Shown piece after piece: positions 47,056 through 58,340 of a DNA stretch of 64,000 nt. Under the pieces are notes generated by a model, which worked only from the letters and a program-made list of their open reading frames with translations, ran no database searches and was not told the origin of the DNA. The position numbers and the translations under genes were made by a program. Within the stretch, counting starts at the first letter, position 1; each line of letters begins with the position of its first letter. This stretch comes from Candolleomyces eurysporus (Eukaryota; Basidiomycota; Agaricomycetes; Agaricales; Psathyrellaceae), in assembly GCA_027579435.1 (NCBI GenBank), contig JANBPK010000845.1:1-64000 (forward strand), written 5' to 3'.

Positions 47056-48899
47056 TCAATATTCGAGTAAGAATGGGCCCACCATCTCCAACAACAGTTT
47101 GTTGATCATATCGCAAGGGTGGAAAATCGTCTGAGTTGGATACATTCAGAAGTGTGAAAGAAGGGCGGACGAAGAAAGAGCTTATTACCGACTGGGGAAA
47201 AAAATATACTTGTATCTCGTTGGGTAACGAGGCGGCATTCCCGGTGGACAAGTTTGAGGAACTCGGACCGGATGAGTCACTGGACTGATAGCTCTCAGGC
47301 TCAATCCCCGATGACCCATTTATTGGACCGTCCATTCCGCCACTCTCTTGATCATAATCGAGCGTTTCCGTTCCAGAAACAGTTTGCTTCGACGCATTCA
47401 TTCGCGCACGGAATGCAGCGGAGAATGATAACTTGAATCCCTGAAGGAACAGGCTTTGATTCTTTCCTTCAACAAGTTCCGCCTCTTTCACCGTATTGGG
47501 CCAAAGCCGAGCCTCCGTGGCTGGTCCCCGACGCTTCCAATGATAAATTCTTCCTTTGCTCGTACTGTTGTCTCCCGCATATCGTTTAACGAGTGTGAGG
47601 AGCTGACCAGGCTTTGCGTCTTGAGATGCTGCGAGATTCCAACCGTCGCTTTTGATGCATCCCGTTACAACGTAGAGGTCTTTTCCTACCGCTCTGGCAT
47701 TGCTTGCATGGCAATATACAGTCCCAGCGTGTTCGATCAGGAACTTTTTGAGAGGGTCGATATTCTCCAGCCTTTCCAAATCCGCTGGCCTGATGCAGGC
47801 TAGCATAGCACCTTCTTTGGGTTCACAAGTAAAATCAAGCTGTGTAATATATCTACCGTCGGCGGATGTAATCAGTATAGAATCCCCTTCCCGGCAAACA
47901 GCAGTCTCTGATAAAGCTGAACTCGCCTTCCATCCTCTGATAGGTGAGTCTCCGAGGACATACCACTTGGAATTATATGGCCTTCTGGGAAGTAATCACG
48001 AGTAACGGTTTTGCCACAGGGCAGTCGCGAACTCCCTGCGCAGTCCTGTTCCCAAAGGTTGAAGATCTTTTCAAACCCCTGGATGAGATCAAAGGTTCCG
48101 ACGTCACCTAGGACAACTCCCTTCTGGCTCGTTGGCGGACAAGGGGAAGGACGCCAGCACGGAAGGCCCTCAATGCAGGAGCGAAGCATGTGAAGAGTAT
48201 ATATCACCGCATACGTCGTTTCCTCGGATTTCATCGACTCCAAATCGATGTTACGGATTGAAGACTATGGAAACGAAAGGATTCAGTCGAGATCCAACAG
48301 GTGTCTGCACAGAATCGTACGTACTATCTTGGGGTTCCCATCAGCTTGCATTTCGGAGTTTTCCTTTGATCCAGTCGCATCGCCCAGATCAGTATCCCCT
48401 TCGTCGTTTGCATCCTCTACTTCCGGGGGTCTCTCAGACGATAGACCAATATCGATAGAGTGGGCCGGTGCGGAGGCGGATCTGGTCACTGGTGTTGCTT
48501 CTCCAACGGTTGAGTGGTGAAGTATGTCTCGGTTTGCAAGCGCTCGAAAGAATGCGCGTGCTGATTCGATAACTCGTTGAATGAAGCCACTCCTGGCTTC
48601 CGCGTTTTGCAGGCTAGTAGCGAGGGTCGGTGTATTGAGATGAACATGGACCTCAATGTTGCCTTGTGCGGTGATAACATTTGGATGATTGTGGGAGCCT
48701 GAGAACGAATTTCCTCGACTGATACATTCAAAGGACCTCAATGAAGTTGCTAATTGTAGATCGTTCAGGGCTCTAACCTCTCATACGTAGTGTCGACACC
48801 CCCAGAGATGTTGCCGTTGTAAGCGGGCCCTTGTGTAGCGTCTTGAAGAATTACCGTTTCGACGGACTCCATCGTGCGGCTTTCTTCCTCAGATGACAT
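47056..48899 (-). CDS. Agaricomycete LYVVTGC/GDVG-family protein with an N-terminal FNG motif
   Basis: The first exon (start 48899, MSSEEESRTMES) contains ATQGPAYNGNISGGVD, the cluster's FNG motif, spliced to RGNSFSGSHNHPNVITAQGN. Further exons give WRPSP, GVVLGDVGTFDLIQGF, TVTRDYFPEGHI, LDFTCEPKEGA, KDLYVVTGCIKSDGWNLA and NQSLFLQGFKLSF. These are the diagnostic blocks of a large agaricomycete family of unknown function (consensus LYIVTGCDK and IGDVG, from memory). Intron 47130-47209 joins NEIQ to TIFHPCDMINKLLLE, the family's usual start of the C-terminal part; the frame ends soon after at the TGA 47056-47058. As I recall the family normally continues about 30 residues, so the tail may be truncated. 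Confidence 0.75.
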
Positions 48900-49279
48900 G
48901 GCTTGTTGGAGAGGCTAAATGACCCCGACGAACTTCGGGAATGGCAGGTGAAGATGGAAGGAAGAGCGAGAGATGGAACCGGCGTCTATCAGCATCATGG
49001 CATCATGGATGAACAGCTTTCGATTGCGGCAAACAATTCTGCCGGATTGCCAATCAAAGACCAAACAAAGGGCGCCCTGTTCCGCTTACGGTGTCTTGAA
49101 CATTGCCCATCCCCTGGAAACAAGGTATCGCTTCGGGAACTCTGCCGCATCCAGGGCTGATATCGACGTCAAACAGGACCGGCTCTCTTTTTTTGGCCCC
49201 AACGTCCTGCTGTTACCGTGGATCGGCCACTTTGACAGCGTCGATTGGCAGAATTACATTCAAGGGGTACGTAGGTTGG
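48900..49279. other. Intergenic, about 380 bp
   Basis: Upstream of the leftward gene. A rightward open frame runs through about 48973-49270 but has no recognised features. Confidence 0.4.
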
Positions 49280-49940
49280 TTCATCTCTTTTCGCCTCGTG
49301 CATGTTCGTATTCCAGACACTTTATGACAAGATCCCTTGTCCTCAGTCCCAGAATGCTGTTTCCCGGCTCGAGAGCGAGAACATATATAACCTTTACCAT
49401 ACCGTGCAGAGAATGCCCCTTTTCACCAAAGCAACAGTCGGGCGAAGACGGCTCGAACTGACGTTGATCCTTTTCGACCCCCAGTGTGCTACCTTCCTGC
49501 TTTCAAGCCGCGAAGTTGGGCTAAGCGGCAAACCCGAAGATGTTGAGATCAAAGTCCCGCCTCCCTTCCTCCGCCTAGTATCCCAATCACTACAACTATG
49601 ATAAGAAGCATCCCAGGCCTGACTACACCGTCGCGCCATCGCTGGAAAGGAAAGGCTTCAAACTTCACCTCCACGAACCTTTCAGCGTAATTCAGCCCGG
49701 AGGTCTCGAATCACAATTCTCTAGCATCCACCAATGGTTTCGACGACCCGAGTTTCACCAACTACGGTCGACTGCATATCCGTCTCGGGGAATGTTCAGG
49801 CCCTTGTTGGCCTCCCCGCGCCAAAGAAAATTGTCTCGAGGCCTATGGCCTTATCTTCTTTCCCTGTGTCATCATCATAAGAGAGCAGCCGCTTGTAGAA
49901 GAACTGCATGGGCTCCGCAGTAAGGAGGAGGCACCGCGAT
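49280..49940 (+). pseudogene. Frameshifted copy of the gene at 44.2-45.2 kb
   Basis: Nucleotide order matches 44310-44980 from the first intron onward: the ctcag acceptor region, cggctcgagagcgag, the glutamine/serine part, gagatcaaagtcccgcctcc (intact gene gagatcaaaccccccgcctc), ccactacaactatgataa, and the HGRL region. Stops and frameshifts break every frame. It has no intact first exon. Confidence 0.8.
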
Positions 49941-51247
49941 GGTATACCAAACTTCTCATTTACGTCTTAGTTGACAGCTTTTTTGGTTTTCCCAGCATAG
50001 AAGCCTCGAACACACCGAACGGTGGCTGACACTTCGCACGAGACGTTTATTGGATGTCGTGGTTGGCTCGTGGTTGGCTCGATCGAGTACGCGCGGGGAA
50101 TACAAGCGAGAAGTATTATAGGAGGAATATCGAGAGAGATTTGGTAGGTTGATGTCAGTAAACTGCAACGATGAATAGTCTCTTCGATGAGTTTTCCCTA
50201 TTCTCCACGACGTTCGGTGAGTGCTTTGATTTGTTGGTCGATCTCATGATTCGTCTGACATGGCCCCCTTTCTAGTTTGCGGATTGCTTCTGCGAATGTG
50301 GTGTAGTTCTTGCCACATAATCGAAGGACCGTTTCGACAATATTGGATCGCAGGATGATCGGGAGAAAACGAAACACGCAGCGTCGAAGATTTATTCATT
50401 GTATCATCGTAGCATGCACACTGACTGCTTAGCGCGACCAGTGGATTCATTTAGTGGCTCACCACTGATTTTCAGGAGGCCGGTAGGCTGAACGGCAAGG
50501 CTCAAATATTCTCAAAACAAGTCGTATGATGTATGGTAAACGATATGTATTACCCGACCTTCCAGGAAATGAAGTATTTGGGATTACTTCCGACATTCCA
50601 GCACAGGTAGCTCATCTGCCCACCTTCAGTTTGGTTGTTATCATACAGTCGTCGGCCACACGGTGCAAGAACCCTTTCCTAGGGTCGCGCTATCATACTT
50701 TCCCCCGATGATCGTCTCAACACGTTTTTATCATCAACGATATCTTGTCCGAGAATCGCGTAATCATTCTCTACACGCACATGGTTTTCTCGAGCGCCCG
50801 TTTTGACGCCGAGCTTTTACGGTTCTTTGGTTCGCGCCGGTTACCATCATACTTCATTTTTATCATCGACCTTATCAGATCTGAGTATGCACATGCAGTA
50901 TCAATAATGTCAACCCGACATTCTAACCCGCAATTGGATACCAACAGGCAGTAGCGTCGGTCGAAGAATTACCGACATTTGCATACTCATATCACATGTA
51001 CTTTCCCCAGTCAACTGTTTCATTCATTTACAGCAGAGGTGACTCTAAAATCGATGAATTCTCCATGCCTAGCTCATTGATCCGGATGTCATTGTGAAGT
51101 TAGAGATACCTGGACGAGCTAACTGATACTTTCATTCCACCGATTGAGGAGGAGATTCTATACCGACACCGGTCTGCCTATTTAACCCGAAACAGAAATC
51201 ATCAGTAAAAATAATACCACACCCCAGCCCGTACCGTCTCCCCAGCT
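49941..51247. other. Duplicated upstream region (copy 1)
   Basis: 50520-51247 resembles 53510-54275: shared blocks include aggaaatgaagtatttggg / aggaaatgaagcatttggg, the atcatcaacga / acatcaatgac region and cattcatttacagcagagg / cattcatttccagcagaga. Together with the genes that follow, this is a segmental duplication of about 1.25 kb. 49941-50520 shows nothing. Confidence 0.65.
51175..51190 (+). promoter_or_regulatory. Possible TATA-like element
   Basis: cctatttaaccc lies about 65-70 bp upstream of the start codon at 51248; the paralogue has ccttttaaactc about 105 bp upstream of 54276. Weak evidence. Confidence 0.3.
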
Positions 51248-51746
51248 ATGTCCTCCCTCAATGATCTAGACTGCACACTGGCAGCCTACAAGCAAAGCCA
51301 AAACAAAGGTCCAATTTTCAACGGACCAATTCGTGGCTCCGTAAACACGCATGCTTGTGGGGTTGTTCTCTCTAATTACCCTCCCGTTCTCAGCGGTATT
51401 AGCAGTAAGCGAGGTCAATGTGTACCGGAGGGAATAATCTGACAGAGACAGTTAGCCCAAAATTCAGAGCAGCAGGCCATGCAGTCGCCTGATGGTATGT
51501 CCATTCAATCGATTTGTTTGCGTAGGAACAACTGACCCCCGTCATTCCGAAATCGCGTTTTATCAAGGGTCCACACCGAATCCAAGCCGTGTGGTCGACC
51601 AGAGCAATAACGAAGGTCCCATCTTTAATGGGATGATTGACGGCTCAGTGATTGCCTTTGATAATACCTTTCGCATTGAAGGATATCCACAAATCCCTGA
51701 AGGCGCTGATAAATTACTTGAGATCCATAAGAAGAGTAAGAGGTGA
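51248..51746 (+). CDS. 124-residue two-motif FNG protein (small paralogue 1)
   Basis: Introns 51405-51455 (51 bp, gtaagc donor, ctgac branch) and 51495-51567 (73 bp) give exactly 124 codons plus stop; without the first intron a TGA would stop the frame. Exon 1 carries a type A motif GPIFNGPIRGSVNTH followed by GVVLSN. The last exon carries a type B motif GPIFNG MIDGSV followed by RIEGYPQIPEG and a Lys-rich end. Almost nothing else is in the protein, so the two motifs appear to be its whole function. Paralogue of the gene at 54.3 kb with a duplicated upstream region. Confidence 0.8.
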
Positions 51747-54275
51747 ATCGCTGATCGTTCATGGGCAACTTTCTGACTTGGCTTGTGAATAACAGAGTGA
51801 ATGAAATTCCTTTCGCCGGTTTCGAATCTCGTTCTGGTGACTCTTTTTTTNGGCATCCCATCAACTTCATCTCAACTTTTACCGCCATTGAGTACATATG
51901 CATTATCCTTAGACCTATGTGTAGTACGGGTTTTAAATGAATAATTAGCCCGACTACTTTATGGCTAGACTTCTACGTGTAAAATCTGAAACGACCAATT
52001 GACCTACGGCATGATGACAATCCTCGTGTACATACAAAACGGACCACCACATGGTTGATCTGTCTGCCATCAGGCTTTACGTCCGGAAATAACTGTTCTT
52101 ACGAGGTCACATAGATGATAAAGCTTATCTTCTGATTGCGCATAGATTGGACCAGACCGTCCTCGTCCTGATTTGAGGTTGAGAAAAAAATCACGCCCAC
52201 AACCCGTCGCGAGGTGCTATGCTTTTCACCAGATAGGTCATTACTGTTGAGTCCGAGTGGGCTCTGCGACGGCGCTAAAGACTACTGGTGAAACATTCTC
52301 TATTATGTGAATGTATCGTCATGATCAGGATCTACGCTCGCTCTTGGTTAGGTATAGCGCTATGACGGACATCTAAAAGCCTATGAAGTCAACTCGCTAT
52401 AATACACTCGGACGGTGATACAAACCTCGAAGCCTGACCATTCACAGGACACGTTGTACTGCAACGCACTTTCCAGTAGAGCCCTCACCTGTCAGTTTCC
52501 TTCCAACCCGGTGAATATCCCACCTCCGTTGAGTTCTGTGCGGAAGCACAGCCAATAGGATAGACACAAAGAGTGGCGTTTGAGGACTAAGGATGAGAGA
52601 AGGCTGGGAAACAGGAGCAGGGCAGGTGTGAGGGCGTGATGATGGCCAACGGTGAGCTGGGAATCTGGCTTGCAAATGTTGTGTGCATTTCTTGAGACAG
52701 TCAAGTCTCGAGCGACTCAAACCCGTGCTCAACATAACGACAGGGGGCGCGGCTTTGCCGCCGAGACCACTACTCTGATTTTTTTGGAATATTTTTCACC
52801 GTAACAACTTAGCCATGTGCATTTCCCCCGCCAGTAGTTTCGTTCACAGCTGCGATCTGGAGCTGATTTCGAGTCCATTTTTGCTATCTTCAGCGATTGA
52901 AATATCAGATAAAATACTCTTGCTCAACACTCCCTGTTTGCCTAGGCGGAGTCTCTTTGCATTATCACCAGTGCATTGATACTCCGAAGTTAGCCATCTT
53001 CCAAGTCACATCTATATCACCCTCCGGCCTGCGCACAATGCTGAACCCTCGGTGTCCGTATCTCAAGTAGAGATCTTGCTAGCTGTCAGCTGGGAAATTT
53101 CCAGTTCATATGCCTCAAGGAAATTTAGTCATCGAGCTGACCGGCAAAGGACTCCCCCTGTTGACATGCCAAACTACAACCACAATTCGACAATCTCGGC
53201 TTGCAAACAGGAGGAATAGTTCCATCTTTTTCACTATCGTGTAGACCACTGGTATGCTCCGCTTATCGTATGCTTCACTTCAAGGAAGCGCTCACAGCTG
53301 CCAATTTAATCCAGTTTTATTACACATCCTGGCGCTACGAATTGTCCAACTTGGCGGACTTCGAGCGGTCCATGAGACTACAGCTCTTCAAGGAAATTTG
53401 TATCTTGCATTGGCCTTCGTCTATTTGTGTCAACTGCCTGCATGTTTCTCTCACCCCGTTTGGAGGATGGATGTGGAATGATACGGCCTCCTTTCGATCT
53501 TCCGGAACAGGTCCGACATATGAGGTACGGTCAATGATAGTCATCACCCGATGTTCTAGGAAATGAAGCATTTGGGTCCATCTCGGGCGTTTCATCAATA
53601 AGAGCTCATCTTCCTGGTGTAAATGCGGATGTTATGTAGTGGTCAACTCAGCTAGCCCCGGTTCTAATGTCGCTCTATCGGACTCATCGATCATACCGAT
53701 TGTCATTGCAACACGTGCTCAACATCAATGACGCGCGGCTCCCCGGTCTGAGTTTGGGATGTAACGTTCATAGCGCGTCTTTCTTTTGGCGCCGAGTTAG
53801 GCAATCGTGGTTCATCAGTCCGCTGATTATCATCACAACGCGTGCTTGCGATGTTATCAAATCTGGGCTATGCGTGCTACAAGATTAATGACGTCGGGCA
53901 ATGTCTATAATCTGATGTTGGGCACCAACATGCAGTCGTACAGCTTCAAATCGTCCCGACATTCGCCCTCCTACATCACATAAAGTTTCCATCCTTGATT
54001 TTTCTCATTCATTTCCAGCAGAGATGACCCTGGGACTCATGGATGCTTCTCGTCTTCCAGCTCGTAGATCCGGATACCACTAGGGAGCCAGAAGGAGCTG
54101 AGCGAGCTGACAGACCTCTTCACTCCAAGTGCTGTTTGAGGAAGGGACATTGAGTATCGACCCCGGGCAGCCTTTTAAACTCAAGACGAAACTCCCGATA
54201 TCCTTTGAGCACCTTGATCCTCAACTTGAACCATATTACTACCTTCCATTCGGATCCCACCTCTTTCACGCGACA
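51747..54275. other. Intergenic, about 2.5 kb, including duplicated block
   Basis: 51747-53500 has no recognised gene (N at 51851 after a T run). 53510-54275 is the second copy of the upstream region of the small two-motif genes. Confidence 0.55.
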
Positions 54276-54777
54276 ATGTCCATCCATCCCTCCAACACTA
54301 ATCCTGTCTACAAGCAATGTCACAATAAGGGGCCGGTGTTCAATGGGCATATTCGTGGCTCCGTGAACACCCATGCTGGCGGGATCGTGCTCTCCAATTT
54401 CCTTCCCGCCGCCGATGGTGCTCGGTGCAAACGACCTCGGCGTGCTCCGGCAGGGGCACCTCGAAAGACACAGCCAGGCAAGTCTTCGAAGCGGCAGGCT
54501 ACTCGGTTGTCTCATGGTAAGCCCTTGAAACCGATCATTCTATTCTGACATTACTAGCCTTTCGAGTCATTGAAACCTTTATCTAGAGCATGCAGAGGGC
54601 ACCGACGTAACTCCGAGTCGTGTAGTCGAGCAGAGTAACAATGAAGGTCCTATCTTTAATGGGATGATTGACGGCCCTGTGACCGCCTTTGATAATACCT
54701 TTCGCATCGAAGGGTACAATCATGTCCCCGAAGGTGCCGAAATATTGCTCGAAGTTTTTAAGAGGAGTAAGATTTGA
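54276..54777 (+). CDS. 143-residue two-motif FNG protein (small paralogue 2)
   Basis: Exons 54276-54516 and 54587-54777 with a 70-bp intron give exactly 143 codons plus stop. Type A motif GPVFNGHIRGSVNTH then GIVLSN; a basic Arg/Lys/Pro linker (KRPRRAP, GKSSKRQ); type B motif GPIFNGMIDGPV then RIEGYNHVPEG and a Lys-rich end. The exon boundary separates the two motif types exactly as in the larger genes at 56.2 and 59.8 kb. The basic linker could be a nuclear signal. Function unknown; candidate seed-like small protein of the cluster. Confidence 0.8.
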
Positions 54778-56030
54778 AGCGCTTATGACCCGTCAGCACC
54801 CTTTCTGACGTTCGTTTTAGCTCAAGAGTAACGCTTAAGGACCTGGCGCCTCTCCCTGTTTCCAATCTCGTTCAAGTTGTCATTGTTGTTTAAAATTCTA
54901 ATCGTCTACAATGTCTTATTCTTTTTTTACTTTAGACAGTTCTCGATGTTTAACGCTTTAGAGTACATACCACGATTATGCTACGTAGTACACGTTTAAG
55001 TTCAGGAATTGGCTCGACCCTATTTCACGACTAGACTTCTAGATTGGCATCCAATAATAAGCTTTGGGCTCTATCACTCGACCTAGCTACGTGATCTGGA
55101 AAAACCTACGGCGAGCCGCCGATGTTGCGCACCGCAAGCGCCGAGACATCTTGTATAGCTCGCGTAGCTGTGTTCCCCTCGCCCTCCATCTTTACACCCA
55201 CTTCGTTACTTCTTCCAATCTCCCAATCAATGCCGAAGACAGCTGCGGGCATATGCCTGGAGGGTCTGATACTGCTGCAACTATGGAGAGGGAGTGGCGA
55301 TTAACAGGACTGATAACCGGTAATACAGAATTGAATGTTACATTCGCGAAGCTCTAGGTATATGACGGGACGCCCATGCCGCTTCGAGGTCTTGGTCTGG
55401 TGCGATGCGCTTTAGTACGCTCGGCAAATCTGCTTTGATTCGAAAGGCTGAATATCAGGCAGGTATGAAGTCCATTTTCCCTTCTGTCAGAGAATGCAGT
55501 GCGGTGTATTGAACTAATATCCGATGACTCAGGGCGTCTAGTAGCTAGAAATAACTCGGGTGACCCCGGAGAAGCCCAGTTACCACGTCGGGCGCCTCTT
55601 TAGCGCTGAAGCTTCCATAGTAATTACCAATCTGGCCAGATATATCGGACCTCGAGGCTATAAACAAGGTTTTGGGTGTCAGTTGACTCTTCTCTTCACA
55701 TCACGATGGGGAATGTCTGGCCCAATCTGTGAGACTGACCTTATCGATCATGCTTACACCGCCTACTTTCATTTCGTAACGGCGACTTTTCCCGTAACCT
55801 AGAACACAGTGGTCTATCCATGAGATACGTCCTCTGCTTGTGCTTGTTAACTCACAAGTATTGGATTGTCGACATAGCAGATAAAAAANTTACAAGAACG
55901 CTTTACTTTTTNAGTCTGAGCCGCTTGCTGTCCCTTCAGAGGTACGTACGTACTACCGGGTACGCAACGAGGTTCTGGTAGACTGATAGCTGGAAGGTTG
56001 ATGGGAGCTCACTTATGACTTCGTCCTTCC
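54778..56030. other. Intergenic, about 1.25 kb
   Basis: Short frames at 55064-55357 and 55560-55802 without recognised features; N at 55889 and 55911 beside A and T runs. No repeat recognised. Confidence 0.45.
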
Positions 56031-56097
56031 CGTGACTCGAATGAAGAATTGAACATGAGATCGAGGCTATGTCCGAAGAATCCCTCATATACCCTTA
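56031..56097 (+). promoter_or_regulatory. Conserved promoter block of the larger two-motif genes
   Basis: Matches 59627-59692 in order: cgtgactcgaatgaa, then gaggctatgtc, then a TATA-like catatacccttaac about 100 bp before the start codon at 56186. Conservation of an upstream block between paralogues suggests shared regulation. Confidence 0.5.
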
Positions 56098-56185
56098 ACG
56101 GAACTGACGTTTCTACAGGCCTTCCTACAGGGATCCCCCGCAATTTCTCTGTCACCAACTCACGGTATCACCTCTCATCTCGACT

Positions 56186-57491
56186 ATGTCTGATTCAGAG
56201 TACCCCTCTGCTCCTCAGCGCCACGCAAAAGGCAAAAAGGGCAAGAGAGCTGGTAATGGCCAGTCCTCCCAGATGGAATTCATGAAGGGCGTGCACAACT
56301 TTAGGGTGAACGATGTCAGTGTCCGTCACACGGAAGGCGACTACCATGACCACAGCGTCAAGAACACCCACAACGACTTCTCCAGCCACGTCCGGAATGA
56401 GTACGACCAGAGTAACAGCAGGGCACCCATTTTCAACGGCAACATCCACGGTCCGGTGAATAACTATAATCATGGGATCGTAATCTCCAAGCCCCGCAAA
56501 GGCGAGAAAGGCGAGTTCGATGCTCCTGGATATGCCCAACAAGGGCAAGAACAGAAGTCATTTCGTTGTGAGTCCTTTGGGTGAAGTTTTGTGATCTTGT
56601 CCTCACCTCTCGTTTACCTCAGCGAAACGGGACAAAGACGACAACTTCATCCGAGTATTCGACCAGTCCTTTAGCCATGCGCCGCTGTACAACGGAAATA
56701 TTGGGAGGGAAGTGAACAACCATGATCATTCTTTTTCTTTNGGAGGGATACGATGAACTTCCCGAGAATTTGCCACAAGTAATTGAGGCTCGTCATAAGG
56801 GCGTGAGCCAACAGGCTCGAGTGTACAGTGAGTGTTAAGCCCCTTCTACGTCTTTTATTCTAGCTGTTAGCTAAAACAACGAATCAACTACGATAATTGG
56901 AGATTGGAGCCCTTACCCGACTCCTCTGTCTAGGCATGGTGGCGCAGGAAACGGCCAATGTAAGTTGATTCTGTAGCAATTTGGACGGCTTGGACGTCAA
57001 ATTCTGACCTCTGTATCAATGCAGTCTTTGGCTCGCCGATGTATACTGAGCCTTCTCCGTACAGTCAACCTTACGGTCCGCCAGCAAATCCGTGGCCTCA
57101 TCCGTGGAATGGCTATCCCAGCGAAGGGTACCCAACCCCTCATTCTAACGTCGCTAGCCCAGGATATCACCCAAATTCAGGATACTTCCATCAACAGCAG
57201 CCTGCTCCACATGGCTATGGCTACCAGCCCCACCAATTTCATGGGAACCAGGACATGAGTGGAATGAACAGTAGAAGCCGTAACAGCAGGTCAGGCAATC
57301 GCGGCAACGCCACGGACGAGGGGATCGCCCAGGCTGCAGACAGCATGCAGAAGATGGGTATTCACTCCGCAGAAGGATCTTCTGAGGAGTCTGGAGATGA
57401 GACAAAGTCAAGTCCAGAGAGGAGCAGGAGGTCTACAAGTAAGCGCCCCGGGATATCCCAAACTCAAACTGGTCACCGATCTGTGACATGA
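56186..57491 (+). CDS. 357-residue two-motif FNG protein
   Basis: Exon 1: Lys/Gly/Ser-rich start, then MEFMKGVHNFRVND, VRHTEGDYHDHSVKN and type A motif RAPIFNGNIHGPVNNY. Intron 56568-56622. Exon 2: type B motif APLYNGNIGREVNNH then SLEGYDELPEN, readable only if the N at 56741 is removed. The next intron has two possible donors: gtgagt at 56828 or gtacag at 56823. Only the latter, with acceptor 56933 and intron 56960-57024, gives one frame of 357 codons. The C-terminal exon is Pro/Tyr/Gly/His-rich, then Asn/Ser/Arg-rich with DSMQKMGI and an acidic Ser tail. Splicing of a last putative intron could extend it to about 57716. Paralogue of the gene at 59.8 kb. Function unknown. Confidence 0.7.
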
Positions 57492-58189
57492 ATGCTTTAC
57501 TTCTCAGTATATACTGGCGTTTGTGATACCTTGATGCTGAGATGCTCTTTACGATTCAATTGTACCATCGGGTGGACTATACTTGTACTCTCTTTTGCTT
57601 TTGTACTGAGCCGGCACGCCAGCTTGCTCTGCCTCGCCGACAATCGTGAAGTGGTGATCGGCCAGTTGTCCTGTGCCTTGACTTTGGTAGAAGGCCGTTG
57701 CAGTGCACGGCATTAAGACCCATCTAATCAGGTCCTGAGCTGGCAGGGAACAAATTTAATTGGGCTACGACCAAACGAATTGGGACTGCGAAATCCAGCT
57801 GGCGTTAAAATTTTGCTGTTTTATAAGTTTGAATAAGTTTGATGACTAGGACCTGGACCGGTCGCACCGGCGTGATGATCCCGTTCTGGTCATTGCGGTT
57901 GAGGCACGGCAAAGAAGACGTTTTCTAATGAACAACTGGGTCCTTGAACATCTGCCAAATCTCAAGACAAATCTGTAATTAAGAAAGATCGTTATGTCAA
58001 TGGCACAAGAGAAGTATGCAAAAGCTCTTACCTCGGGAAACTGGAAAGACATATTACACTAAAGCCTGTAACTCCAGTCTCCTGACAAAGATCGCCGCCT
58101 CACTGCTTCTCCAAGGGGAAAGCTAGGTTTGTTACCCTTTATAGGTTTGAATGATCTCGCTTTGTTTCGGTTTGACACCCGTCGTTCCA
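57492..58189. other. Intergenic
   Basis: May contain an alternative 3' exon of the preceding gene (to 57716). Otherwise nothing recognised. Confidence 0.4.
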
Positions 58190-58340
58190 ACAACCTTGTG
58201 GCTTTCACAGGAACCAAGGGATACAAACAATGCTGAGTCTTACCGGATTTTAATGGACCTGAGACCACCGCATCTCTACGGAACGACAAGCTAGCCCTTC
58301 GACTGGGGCGGTTGAGATGGCGGCAATATTTCCCAACTGC
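58190..58340. repeat. Dispersed repeat, copy 1
   Basis: About 150 bp match 63845-64000 in the same orientation: ccaagggatac, aatgacaag / aacgacaagct, and ggttgagatggcggca. On the minus strand both copies read CRHLNRxSRxASLSF, so they may derive from a coding fragment. Confidence 0.7.

Noticed and set aside
51440..51442. Premature stop in the small two-motif gene
   Set aside because: A 51-bp intron at 51405-51455 with consensus donor and branch site removes it; the joined frame matches the paralogue.
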